NCBI GenBank assembly: GCA_016302435.1
Contig: JAEDNQ010000022.1
Coordinates: forward strand, 1 to 18,784
Length of the DNA stretch: 18,784 bases
Source of the DNA: Bacteroidaceae bacterium
GTDB lineage: Bacteria; Bacteroidota; Bacteroidia; Bacteroidales; Bacteroidaceae
Reading direction: 5' to 3'
Of this stretch, positions 1-8,929 are shown piece by piece. Below the pieces are notes generated by a model. The model did no database searches. It saw nothing but the letters and a program-made list of their open reading frames with translations, and was not told where the DNA came from. Both the position numbers and the translations under genes were made by a program. The stretch's first letter is position 1. Each line of letters begins with the position of its first letter.

Positions 1-228
1 AAAGTCATGTGTTTAAGGTACGGCATGATTCGGAAGACAATAAGTAGGTGTGCAATATGATTGTATTGATTAGTGATGCATAACCAGTATGTGACATAAA
101 GTTTTGCACACCTACTTATCACTTGCTTACCCTTCAAAACAACTCTCTTATTATGCCGCTTATAATGGCAAAACCAACCATTTGTTAGTTAAAATAAGTT
201 AAACACGGTTGGATTTCCTCATTAATCG
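1..228. other. Upstream intergenic region, no supported gene
   Basis: This A+T-rich stretch lies upstream of the operon promoter and holds no convincing complete gene. One frame is open from the left edge and stops at a TAG at 45-47, giving a hydrophilic tail ending DSEDNK. This could be the last residues of an upstream gene, but 14 codons are too few to call. The region contains a perfect 16-bp inverted repeat (40-55 and 104-119). It also has a weaker one, CCAACC (174-179) with GGTTGG (207-212), just upstream of the promoter, which could be part of a regulator site. Confidence 0.5.
40..119. repeat. Perfect 16-bp inverted repeat with 48-nt spacer
   Basis: The left arm ATAAGTAGGTGTGCAA (40-55) is the exact reverse complement of the right arm at 104-119. 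The 48-nt spacer is A+T-rich. There is no T-tract after the right arm, so a normal intrinsic terminator is unlikely. It could be a bidirectional operator, a small invertible segment, or a foldback element. The spacer shows no clean TAnnTTTG promoter element in the orientation read here. The function is unknown. Confidence 0.7.
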
Positions 229-258
229 TTTATATATTATAAAAAACAACTATATTTG
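229..258 (+). promoter_or_regulatory. Predicted Bacteroidota-type promoter of the operon
   Basis: TATATTTG at 251-258 is an exact match to the Bacteroidota -7 consensus TAnnTTTG. A TTTA at 229-232, 18 nt upstream, is a plausible weak form of the -33 TTTG element. Transcription would start a few bases after 258, about 245 nt before the first start codon at 510. I saw no other TAnnTTTG match between here and the first gene or in the spacers between genes, so this is the best candidate for driving the whole unit. Confidence 0.6.
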
Positions 259-509
259 CAACGTATTAGAAGACTTATGCGACGTTGTATTGAAAACGAC
301 TAACTAATCCTAACCAAGAAGCCGTGAATACACCTGCACATATTGCCACAAAGTACTGGTGACCCCAAAGTACATAGCGAAGCATCCATGAGCACAGACC
401 TAAGCGTGTGGTCAACACAGACAGAAAACAATCTTGTACAGCACATGTAAAGCATTCGCACACCTTCACCGACAATAATGAAAACAACATTAATACTTTA
501 CTTAACTTT
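259..509 (+). promoter_or_regulatory. Long untranslated leader of the operon
   Basis: If the promoter at 229-258 is right, about 245 nt of RNA precede the ATG at 510. The leader can form small hairpins: CAACGT (259-264) with ACGTTG (282-287), right at the predicted 5' end, and GTACT (353-357) with AGTAC (369-373). It matches no riboswitch class I recognise. An in-frame GTG at 408 would add 34 residues to the first protein. That extension is not signal-peptide-like and would push the lipoprotein signal inside the protein, so this stretch is treated as non-coding. Confidence 0.45.
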
Positions 510-3455
510 ATGAACAAACGCTATTGTAAATTAGGGAAATATGCATCGCAAGCATTCTTCCTGCTGGCACTGAGCTGTTCGTTCCACTCATGCAAGGATG
601 ACTACACCCTTGACGACAATGACCCCGTAGGGTCAAGCATCTATGAGTATCTCAGCGAATCAGGCCGTTACACTAACTTTGTCAATCTCATCGACGACCT
701 TGAGTACAAAGAAGTGTTAGCACGTACAGGCTCCAAGACGCTCTTCGTGGCGGACGACGATGCCTTCACCGAGTTCTACAAGGACAATCCTTGGGGAGTG
801 CACAGCTACAAAGAACTGACAAAGTCGCAGAAGAAGCTCCTTTTGAACTCTGCCATGATCAACAATGCTTACCTCCTTGAGATGATGTCAAGCTCACCAG
901 CAGGTAGCGGCGACAACGACATCCCAAAGAGAGGCGAGGCTCTCAGACGCGAGACAGCATCTGACGTCACTGACTCCATCTCCCACCTTTTCTCCAAAGA
1001 CATTCCCCACAGCTACAACGCTGACGACCAAGACTATTGGGCTCGTTTCCGCAATGACGAGAAGGGCATCTATCTGGCCACCGACGCCACAACACCTATG
1101 ATGACCCACTTCCTCGCCACACAGATGTCTGCAGCCAAGATAACAGACGAAGACTTCGCCATCCTGGCAGGACGCACACGCGACAAGAACGATGCTTTCA
1201 TCTACGACAGCAAGATTGTAAAGCAGGACATCACCTGCAAGAACGGATATGTCAACCAGCTCGACCGTGTGCTGCTCTTCCCGCAGAACATGGCTGAAGT
1301 GCTGCGCACTAACGAGAACACGCAGATATTCAGCCACATGCTCGACCGCTTCTCAGCTCCCTTCTACAATCAGACGCTTACAGACCGCTACCGCCTCATC
1401 TATGGCAACGACGTCGACTCTGTCTTCCAGAAGAGGTATTTCTCCACTCGCAGCCAGGGTGGTTCAACACTCTACTCCGACGCTGGCACCGACCCTCTCG
1501 GCAACCCTACTGGAAACAAGGTCTTTGACGAGAACTCCAACAAGCCTCTCCCCTTCGACCCAGGATGGAACACATACTTCCCCGACAAGACAGACGTGCA
1601 GAAGGACATGGCTGCCATCTTCTGCCCTACTGACGAGAAGCTCAAGGAATACTTCTTCAGCGCCCAAGGCGGCGGACGCTTCCTTGTCAAGGCATACGCT
1701 CCCGAGCTCCTTGAACAGATAACAGAGGAAACAACAGACCTCGAACTCATCTATCAGGCCATAGACCAGATACCACGCACTACAATACGCGCCTTGCTCA
1801 ACAACCTCATGAAGGAATCGTTCACAAGCAGCGTGCCAAGCAAGTTCGAATCGATCAAGAACTCAGCTCAGGACGCTATGTTCGACGAGACAGACGACTA
1901 CCACAGAGATAAGATTCTCGATGTGCTCCTCGCCAACAACGGAGCCATCTACCTCATGGACGAGGTGACCACTCCTGCTGAGTATGCTGCCGTGTCAGCA
2001 CCTGCATACGTGGAGACAGACAAGCGCATCTTCAACTGGGCCATAGAGGCTGCCACTCTCGGTGGCGTGCCATCTAACTACTATGCCTATCTGCTCGCCA
2101 TGAGCTCACGCTTCTCCTTCTTCGTGCCAAGAGACGACAACTTCTGGTATGTCGACCCTCTCTCATTCTATAGTATAACTGAGACAGAAGGTTCTTCTGT
2201 CGTAGCTCGCGCTTATAACTACACATGGGACGAGAAGACAAAGAAGCCAAAGGTTTCATCTTACAAATACCACTACGACTTCACAACCAAGACAGGCTAT
2301 GTCGGCGACCTCGTATCAACAGAGACAGTCAGCGAGGCATGTTTCGGCAACCGTCTGAAGGACATGCTCGAGACTCACACCATCATCCACGAGGACAACA
2401 GGGAGAATGGCGGATTTGACGAGACAGAGACAGGTGTGGAATGTGCGCAGCACTACTTCATCACCAAGAATGGTGCCGTCATCTACACAGAGAACGCAGA
2501 GCAGCGCACTGGCGGCATGATCGTGAAGGGCGGATGGGAACTCACCGACGGCGCAAAGCGCACTGTCATCGGCTTCGACGACAAGTCTGCCCAGACCAAC
2601 GGCTACGGTAACGGTTTCGCCTACATGATAGACCAGCCTGTCACTCCTACCATCGAGTCGGCTTACTCTGCCATGTACAGCAATCCTAACTTCTCGGAGT
2701 TCTTCAACCTCTGCCAGACTGACCTCGATGTGCTCAACGAGATAAAAATCTCATCAACTGTAGATCAGAACAAGTATCAAATCTTTGTGGACAACAAGGG
2801 TCTGCCTTGCTACGACCGCACTACAGGCAAGCTTGAAAACAAAGCTACCAACGTCCGCTTCTTCAACAACTACCGCTACACCATCTACGTGCCAACGAAC
2901 GAGGCCATGCAAGAAGCCTACGCAGCAGGACTGCCAACATGGCAAGACCTAAGAGACTACCTCGAGCTTGACCTCGAAGACGACCAGAAGACAGAACTTA
3001 CAGAAGAGCAGGAAATCTATCGCGACAGCATAGCAACCACCATGGCCACAGCTATCGTCAACTTCGTGAAGTACCACTTCCAGGACAACTCAGTCTATGC
3101 TGACGTCTCTCCACGCAACAGCAGCCCATACGAGACAGCTACCATCGACGCTGAGACAGGCGTATACTGCAAGCTACGCGTGGCAAGCGAGGGCAACGGC
3201 AACCTCTCTGTAACAGACAACGCTGGTCACACACGCCACATAACAGCAGACAAGAACATCGTCATCCGCGACTACATAACTGACGGCAAAGACAAAGCTA
3301 TAGACAACAAGATAAAGTCAAGCTCATCTGCTGTCATCCACGGCATCGACGGTGTGCTGAACTACAAGCCTCTCACAGGCGGACGCTACGACAGCGACTG
3401 GGCTAACTCCAAGGCAATGAAGAAGTATCTCAGACAATATAGACTCATCAAATAA
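510..3455 (+). CDS. Surface lipoprotein with about four FAS1 (fasciclin) domains
   Basis: This 981-residue protein is predicted to be tethered to the outer membrane. The ATG at 510 gives a lipoprotein signal with Cys28 followed by Lys-Asp-Asp, which fits the Bacteroidota surface-export signal (K followed by two acidic residues). Four FAS1-like units can be followed: about 42-255 (TLFVADDDAF-type strand; closing NGYVNQLDRVL), 256-490 (closing GAIYLMDEV), 495-712 (closing NGFAYMIDQ) and 713-955 (YTIYVPTNEA, H-box KYHFQ, closing AVIHGIDGVL). FAS1 domains usually mediate adhesion or ligand binding. No catalytic motif was seen. It ends 26 nt before a SusC-like gene, and being first in the operon suggests a role as a surface binding protein serving the transporters. 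The ligand is unknown, and the boundaries of units 2 and 3 are approximate because they are divergent. Confidence 0.85.
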   Translation: MNKRYCKLGKYASQAFFLLALSCSFHSCKDDYTLDDNDPVGSSIYEYLSESGRYTNFVNLIDDLEYKEVLARTGSKTLFVADDDAFTEFYKDNPWGVHSYKELTKSQKKLLLNSAMINNAYLLEMMSSSPAGSGDNDIPKRGEALRRETASDVTDSISHLFSKDIPHSYNADDQDYWARFRNDEKGIYLATDATTPMMTHFLATQMSAAKITDEDFAILAGRTRDKNDAFIYDSKIVKQDITCKNGYVNQLDRVLLFPQNMAEVLRTNENTQIFSHMLDRFSAPFYNQTLTDRYRLIYGNDVDSVFQKRYFSTRSQGGSTLYSDAGTDPLGNPTGNKVFDENSNKPLPFDPGWNTYFPDKTDVQKDMAAIFCPTDEKLKEYFFSAQGGGRFLVKAYAPELLEQITEETTDLELIYQAIDQIPRTTIRALLNNLMKESFTSSVPSKFESIKNSAQDAMFDETDDYHRDKILDVLLANNGAIYLMDEVTTPAEYAAVSAPAYVETDKRIFNWAIEAATLGGVPSNYYAYLLAMSSRFSFFVPRDDNFWYVDPLSFYSITETEGSSVVARAYNYTWDEKTKKPKVSSYKYHYDFTTKTGYVGDLVSTETVSEACFGNRLKDMLETHTIIHEDNRENGGFDETETGVECAQHYFITKNGAVIYTENAEQRTGGMIVKGGWELTDGAKRTVIGFDDKSAQTNGYGNGFAYMIDQPVTPTIESAYSAMYSNPNFSEFFNLCQTDLDVLNEIKISSTVDQNKYQIFVDNKGLPCYDRTTGKLENKATNVRFFNNYRYTIYVPTNEAMQEAYAAGLPTWQDLRDYLELDLEDDQKTELTEEQEIYRDSIATTMATAIVNFVKYHFQDNSVYADVSPRNSSPYETATIDAETGVYCKLRVASEGNGNLSVTDNAGHTRHITADKNIVIRDYITDGKDKAIDNKIKSSSSAVIHGIDGVLNYKPLTGGRYDSDWANSKAMKKYLRQYRLIK

Positions 3456-3481
3456 AGCAACTTACATAGAACATACATTTT

Positions 3482-6400
3482 ATGAATAAGATTAGATTTA
3501 TCCTCACGACACTCGTGCTGTTCTTCTGTGTAAGTGCAGCAATGGCACAGTCTCGACGCATCACGGGTACTGTCTATGACGACATGGGCGGCATCATGAT
3601 GGCTAACGTCGTCGAGCGAGACAAAGAAAACCGTATCGTCGAAGCCTGCGTGACAGACATCAACGGTAACTTCTCCATGGTCATCAAGAACCCTAAGAAC
3701 AAGCTCGTCATCAGCTATATCGGTTACAAGACATGGAGCCAGGTCATCGGCACAACAACCAAGTTCAACATCAAGCTCCAGGAGAACACACAGCTCCAGG
3801 AAGTTGTCATCAAGGCCAAGAAGGTTGTGCAGAGCAATGGTCTGACCATACCTCTCAAGGAAATCTCCGTCGCTACTCAGACCATGAGCATGGACGACGT
3901 GGAAGGTCTCTCCTTCGCCTCTGCCGACGAAGCTCTCCAGGGTAAGATTGCCGGTCTCGACATCATCTCTAACTCTGGTAACCTCGGTTCTGGTACATCC
4001 ATGCGTATGCGCGGTGTCAGCACCATCAACGGTTCGGCTGAGCCTCTCATCGTCGTCGACGGCAACATCTTCGACACTCCAGACGATGTGTCTCAGGTAG
4101 ACTTCAACGACCTCGACAACGAGGAGCAGTTTGCCACCCTCCTCTCTGTCAACCCTGAGGACATCAAGGAAATCAAGGTGTTGAAGGACGCGGCAGCAAC
4201 AGCCATCTGGGGTTCTAAGGGTGCAAACGGTGTGCTCGAAATCACTACTCGCCGTGGTACGCGCGGCAAGACAAAGATAAACTTCAGCTACCGCTTCACA
4301 GGCAAGTGGGCACCAAGCGGCCTCAACATGCTCGACGGCGACGGCTACACCATGATGCTCAAGGAGGCTTACTTCAATCCTAAGCAGAACACAGCCTCTT
4401 CCAACATGGTGGAGCTCAACTACGACCAGTCATACCCTGTGCAGTACTACAACTTCAACAAAAACACAGACTGGGTAGACGAGGTGAACCAGTTCGGACA
4501 GACCCACAACTACTACGTCACTCTCTCGGGTGGTGGTGAGAAGGCTACATTCCGCATCTCAGGCGGTTACGACCACGAGACAGGTACCATCATCAAGCAG
4601 CAGCTCGACCGTTTCTCCACACGCATCGTGCTCGACTACGACGTGTCTGACCGCATCCGCTTCTCTACCAACTTCGGTCTGACCTATACCGACAACCAGC
4701 GCAACTGGGACGGCGGCTCAACAACAAGCATCCTCGGCAAGGCTTACAACGCCATGCCAAACATGTCGGTATACGAGTATGACCAGAACGGACAGCTCAC
4801 AGGCGACTACTACAAGATGTTGCCAACCAACCCTACCAACGGTGGCGGCGGCAACAACTACTACTCGTCCAACTACCTCTCAGACATGAAGGGTGTGGGC
4901 AACCCTGTTGCCATAGCCAACCAGGCCTTCAACAAGCAGTCCACATACCGCATCACACCGCAGTTCAACCTCCGCTACAAGCTCCTCTCTAAGGACGAGG
5001 AAGCACACCAGCTCAACCTCAACGCTGAGGTATACATGGACATCTACAACGAGTCAGTCAACACTTACCTCCCAAGCACGCTTACTACCGACTCATGGAT
5101 GAACGGTGTGAACTCCACAACCAACAGCGAATACAAGTCTCTCGCCTTCACCAACCGCGAGAAACTCATCTTCATACCTAAATTCAACGTTGACTGGGTG
5201 AATCTTTCCACTATGCTCCAGTTTGAGTTCACTACAGGTAACGGCACAAGCCAGTACCTCGCTCAGAATGGTCTGCCCACAGGCATCGAGTCATCTGTGG
5301 CAAACGCCTACCGCACATCATCCACTTCAGGCACCAGCGAGTGGCGCAGAGCTTCCATGCTCGGCAGCATGCACCTCGCCTTCTTCGACGGACGCTACTC
5401 CTTCGACGCCACTGTGAGACGAGACGGCTCAACAAAGTTCGGCGCAGGACGCAAGTGGGGAACATTCCCTGGTATCTCTCTCCGCTGGAACATCAACCAG
5501 GAACCATTCTTTGAGAAGCTCCACCTCGGCAAGATAGTCTCCATGCTATCTTTCCGCCCATCATGGGGTAGGTCAGGACGCGAGCCTGGATCAGAATACC
5601 TGATGTACAACAAGTACAGCAGCTACGGCGTATACGGCTCAGGCAGCAACACCCACTCTGCCATCAGCCCAGACAACCTCCGTCTGACCGACATCCGCTG
5701 GGAGATAGTAGAGTCATGGAACCTCGGTGCTAACCTCAACCTCTTCGACGACCTCCTCCAGTTTGACTTCAACTACTACAACAAGGTGACTGACGACCTC
5801 CTCATGGGCGGAGTCGGCATACCACAGTCTACTGGTTACAGCTCATTGGCATGGAAGAACGTCGGCAGCCTCCGCAACCGAGGTTGGGAACTCTTCCTCA
5901 ACACTGGCAAGTTCGCCAAGGTAGGCAAGTTCTCTATGCGCATGAACTTCAACATCGCACAGAACATCAACACCATCACAAAGATGGATGACACTGTGCT
6001 TGAGAGCATGAACAAGGACTACGAATACAAGAACGCCACATACCTCCAGCGCATCCAGATAGGCAATGCTGTAGGCTCCATCTACGGATTCCGCTACAAG
6101 GGCGTTTACGCCTACGACTATGAGCACAACGGCTACACCGATGAGTCTCGCAACACTTATGGCGACAACACAGCTGCCGCAGCCGCAGAGCGCGGACAGA
6201 ACGCCACAGTGCCTGTAGCACGCGATGCAGAAGGCAACATTCTCTTCGACGCCAAGGGCAACCCACTCCACATGTACTTCAACTACGGCGGAGTCAACTA
6301 CGAGTTCAAGGGCGGCGACGCCATGTATGAGGATGTCAACCACGACGGACAGATCAACGAGCTCGACATCGTCTATCTCGGCAACTCCAACCCTAAGCTC

Positions 6401-6889
6401 AACGGTGGTTTCGGCTTCGACTTCAACTATGGCCAGTGGTCGCTCAAGCTCTCCTTCAACTTCCGCATGGGCAACAAGATTGTCAACATGGCACGCCTCA
6501 ACAACGAGTCTATGCGCTCCAACATCAACCAGTCAAAGGCTGTGGCATGGAGATGGAGAAAGAACGGCGACGTGACAGATATTCCTCGCGCCATGAACGC
6601 TAAGATAGGAGCCTCATACAACGCACTCGGCAGCGACCGCTACGTGGAGAAGGGTGACTACCTCCGTCTACAGTACATGCAGCTCAGCTATAGCCTCAGC
6701 AACAAGGTATGCAAAGACCTCGGCATCTCTTCTCTCCGCTTCAACGCGTCAGCACAGAACCTCTTCTGCCTGACTAAGTACACAGGAGTAGACCCAGAGG
6801 TATCATACGGAGCATGGGGCGTATGCTACGACCACTCCAAGACACCACGCGCCAAGTCATTCACCGTAGGTATCAACCTCGGCTTCTGA
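3482..6889 (+). CDS. SusC-like TonB-dependent outer-membrane transporter (first pair)
   Basis: This 1135-residue protein is a SusC/RagA-family channel that would import a ligand across the outer membrane using TonB energy. The signal peptide ends at Ala22 (AMA before Gln23). A carboxypeptidase-regulatory-like beta domain (about 25-100, ending LVISYIGY) comes next, then a TonB-box-like LQEVVIKAK at 105-113. The plug spans about 115-265 and has the classic VLKDAAATAIWGSKGANG at 233-250. The rest is a 22-strand-type beta barrel ending in Phe, as is usual for Bam-assembled proteins. A calcium-loop-like DVNHDGQINELD is at 951-962. There is no STN domain before the regulatory-like domain, so signalling to an anti-sigma factor is not expected. 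The partner SusD-like gene follows after 74 nt. Family assignment is very secure; the substrate is unknown. Confidence 0.95.
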   Translation: MNKIRFILTTLVLFFCVSAAMAQSRRITGTVYDDMGGIMMANVVERDKENRIVEACVTDINGNFSMVIKNPKNKLVISYIGYKTWSQVIGTTTKFNIKLQENTQLQEVVIKAKKVVQSNGLTIPLKEISVATQTMSMDDVEGLSFASADEALQGKIAGLDIISNSGNLGSGTSMRMRGVSTINGSAEPLIVVDGNIFDTPDDVSQVDFNDLDNEEQFATLLSVNPEDIKEIKVLKDAAATAIWGSKGANGVLEITTRRGTRGKTKINFSYRFTGKWAPSGLNMLDGDGYTMMLKEAYFNPKQNTASSNMVELNYDQSYPVQYYNFNKNTDWVDEVNQFGQTHNYYVTLSGGGEKATFRISGGYDHETGTIIKQQLDRFSTRIVLDYDVSDRIRFSTNFGLTYTDNQRNWDGGSTTSILGKAYNAMPNMSVYEYDQNGQLTGDYYKMLPTNPTNGGGGNNYYSSNYLSDMKGVGNPVAIANQAFNKQSTYRITPQFNLRYKLLSKDEEAHQLNLNAEVYMDIYNESVNTYLPSTLTTDSWMNGVNSTTNSEYKSLAFTNREKLIFIPKFNVDWVNLSTMLQFEFTTGNGTSQYLAQNGLPTGIESSVANAYRTSSTSGTSEWRRASMLGSMHLAFFDGRYSFDATVRRDGSTKFGAGRKWGTFPGISLRWNINQEPFFEKLHLGKIVSMLSFRPSWGRSGREPGSEYLMYNKYSSYGVYGSGSNTHSAISPDNLRLTDIRWEIVESWNLGANLNLFDDLLQFDFNYYNKVTDDLLMGGVGIPQSTGYSSLAWKNVGSLRNRGWELFLNTGKFAKVGKFSMRMNFNIAQNINTITKMDDTVLESMNKDYEYKNATYLQRIQIGNAVGSIYGFRYKGVYAYDYEHNGYTDESRNTYGDNTAAAAAERGQNATVPVARDAEGNILFDAKGNPLHMYFNYGGVNYEFKGGDAMYEDVNHDGQINELDIVYLGNSNPKLNGGFGFDFNYGQWSLKLSFNFRMGNKIVNMARLNNESMRSNINQSKAVAWRWRKNGDVTDIPRAMNAKIGASYNALGSDRYVEKGDYLRLQYMQLSYSLSNKVCKDLGISSLRFNASAQNLFCLTKYTGVDPEVSYGAWGVCYDHSKTPRAKSFTVGINLGF

Positions 6890-6907
6890 TGACAAGAGCA
6901 GTTTGCT

Positions 6908-6941
6908 AATATATAATAATGTATGCGCGTACATATATATT
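6908..6941 (+). promoter_or_regulatory. Intercistronic hairpin between first SusC and SusD genes
   Basis: AATATAT (6908-6914) pairs with ATATATT (6935-6941), and ATGTA (6919-6923) pairs with TACAT (6930-6934) around a TGCGCG loop, leaving a 4-nt bulge on the left side. The stem is A+T-rich, has no U-tract and starts 19 nt after the SusC stop, so it is more likely an RNA-processing or stability element than a terminator. The alternative SusD start at 6919 lies inside this hairpin. Confidence 0.5.
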
Positions 6942-6963
6942 AAACACTAATAAAAGACAAACA

Positions 6964-8871
6964 ATGAGACATCATATAACAAACATAGCACTCTGCGGAC
7001 TCTTGGCAGCGGGCGTAGGCACAGGACTCACCTCATGTGACGACTTCCTGACCATCACCCCTTCATCATCCATCGTGGAGGAAGACTTCTGGCAGGACCG
7101 CAACGACCTGAACAGCGCCGTCTTCGCATGCTACAAGCGCATGGTCGACAATGACATGCTCAGCAAGTACATCTACTGGGGCGAAGTGAGGTCGGACAAC
7201 TTCGAGCGTTCAAGCACCATCGGTGCAACCAGCGAGACAGCACAAATAATGAACGCAAACCTCTTAGAGACATATCGCGGCTTTGCATGGACACCTATGT
7301 ACAATGCCATCAACTACTGCAACAAGATTCTTGCACATGGTCCAGAAGTTGTGGCCAACGACGAGAGCTTCTCTGAAGGCGAGTGGACACCTATTCGCGC
7401 TGAGATAATCACTCTCCGCGCTCTCTGCCACTTCTACCTCGTGCGCACCTTCGGCGAGATACCATACATCACCGTTGACTACAACAACGACTCTCAGGAA
7501 CTCAAGGCTCCACAGTCCACACAGCTTGAAGTGCTCGACAACATCATTGCCGACCTCGAAGAAGTCAAGGACCAGGCCATGGTGGACTATGGCAACACTG
7601 TTGACAACAAGGGACGCATCACTCGCAAGGCTGTCTATGCCCTCCTCGCCGACGTATATCTCTGGAGAGCATCATACAAGGCAGGCGGCAACCAGCCCTT
7701 CAGCAAGATAAGCGTAAGATCAAGCTACGCTGGACCTACATCTGTAGAAGATCTCGTCAACCGTCAGGAGACATACACTACAGATGCCAATGCTGACTAC
7801 GAAAAGTGTATCGAATACTGTGACCGCATCATCGACATGGCCAAGCAGGAGAAGATAGACTATGCCAACAAGAACGGCCTCAACCCAGGCGGACTGGAAA
7901 TCGAAGTAGAGAACTCAGACCTGCTCGAGAACAACGACCCAAGCAACAACAGCATCTTCGCAAGGTCTTACGAAGCCTACTACTCCATCTTCGGCATGGG
8001 CAACTCAGACGAGGCCATCTTCGAGCTCCAGGTGGACGGTATCACCTACTCCAACTCAATGATTACCGACTACTTCTGGAACATCAAAGACTCCAAGGTA
8101 GGTTCGCTCACAGGTGCCAAGCCTCTCTTCGAGAACATAGAGCAGAGCCCCAACTCAGCCAACCCTGCATCTCTCTATACCAAGACCGACATGCGCCGCT
8201 GGGAAACTCTCCAGTTTGAGAAAGTGGGCCAGACTGACTTCAACATCGGAAAGTACATCAACAGAATGGTCACGCAGAAAGTCGGTACCACCTCTCTATA
8301 TCTGACAGACAACAGCAGCACAGCCATAAAGGTGACCAGCACCATGCGCTCTAACTCCAACCGCGACGCCAACTTCATCGTCTACCGCATGTCAGAGATA
8401 TTCCTCATGAAGGCAGAAGCCCTCGTGCAGCGATATAAGGAGGAAGCCGAAAACGACAAGAAGATGGAGGAAGCCTTCAGCTACGTCAGAGAAGTCTTCA
8501 AGCGCTCCAACCCTTACGCTTACTCGCCCAACAACACTAATGCAAAGGACGACAGCCTCAAGATGGCTCTCTTCACAACCACTGATGAACTGGAAGGACT
8601 GATTCTCACAGAGAGACAGCGAGAGTTCGTAGGCGAGGGCAAGAGATGGTACGACCTTGTGCGCTATGCTCTCCGCCACGGCGGCACATCAGAGATGCTC
8701 GCCTTCCTCACTCGCAAGTATTCAAACAGCAATGCCATCAAGGCAAAGCTCGCTGACATACAGTCGCTCTACTCTCCAATATTCAAGGACGAGCTCATCA
8801 ACAACAATTGGCTCTACCAGAACGGAGTATGGGAATCAAATGAGACATCATCACGCAACGATGGCCAATAA
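6964..8871 (+). CDS. SusD/RagB-like surface ligand-binding lipoprotein (first pair)
   Basis: This 635-residue lipoprotein is the expected lid of the preceding SusC-like channel and would capture ligand at the cell surface. The ATG at 6964 was chosen because it begins directly with a lipoprotein signal (LTSC, Cys25, followed by two Asp) and follows an A-rich stretch. The upstream in-frame ATG at 6919 would add 15 residues and lies in a hairpin. The N-terminal part is rich in helices (for example NAINYCNKIL and LRALCHFYLVRTFGEIPY, typical of the SusD TPR-like core). The C-terminal family hallmark is present: YRMSEIFLMKAEAL from 474 and LTERQREFVGEGKRWYDLVRY from 548. It is somewhat longer than many SusD proteins. 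No enzyme function is expected. Confidence 0.95.
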   Translation: MRHHITNIALCGLLAAGVGTGLTSCDDFLTITPSSSIVEEDFWQDRNDLNSAVFACYKRMVDNDMLSKYIYWGEVRSDNFERSSTIGATSETAQIMNANLLETYRGFAWTPMYNAINYCNKILAHGPEVVANDESFSEGEWTPIRAEIITLRALCHFYLVRTFGEIPYITVDYNNDSQELKAPQSTQLEVLDNIIADLEEVKDQAMVDYGNTVDNKGRITRKAVYALLADVYLWRASYKAGGNQPFSKISVRSSYAGPTSVEDLVNRQETYTTDANADYEKCIEYCDRIIDMAKQEKIDYANKNGLNPGGLEIEVENSDLLENNDPSNNSIFARSYEAYYSIFGMGNSDEAIFELQVDGITYSNSMITDYFWNIKDSKVGSLTGAKPLFENIEQSPNSANPASLYTKTDMRRWETLQFEKVGQTDFNIGKYINRMVTQKVGTTSLYLTDNSSTAIKVTSTMRSNSNRDANFIVYRMSEIFLMKAEALVQRYKEEAENDKKMEEAFSYVREVFKRSNPYAYSPNNTNAKDDSLKMALFTTTDELEGLILTERQREFVGEGKRWYDLVRYALRHGGTSEMLAFLTRKYSNSNAIKAKLADIQSLYSPIFKDELINNNWLYQNGVWESNETSSRNDGQ

Positions 8872-8929
8872 ACAGCCAAAAGGCTACTGCCTTAAACAAC
8901 ATTATCGGTCATAACAAAACAACAGAACA

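Noticed and set aside
1..47. Possible 3' end of an upstream gene
   Set aside because: Only 14 codons are visible before the TAG at 45-47, too little to distinguish from chance.
40..119. Integron attC site or intrinsic terminator
   Set aside because: There is no attC core (RYYYAAC/GTTRRRY) at the arms and no T-tract after the right arm.
408..509. Upstream GTG extension of the first FAS1 gene (34 extra residues)
   Set aside because: The extension is polar and lacks signal-peptide character, and it would bury the lipoprotein signal. ATG at 510 gives a normal lipoprotein N-terminus.
1249..1722. Alternative-frame Ser/Thr/Arg-rich frame (157 codons) inside the first FAS1 gene
   Set aside because: The low-complexity composition is typical of an out-of-frame reading of G+C-rich coding DNA, and the sense gene is intact through it.
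5843..6343. Long antisense open frame (166 codons) inside the first SusC gene
   Set aside because: It is a shadow of the strongly biased codon use of the sense gene: Val/Ala/Cys-rich product, no domain, and no promoter or start context.
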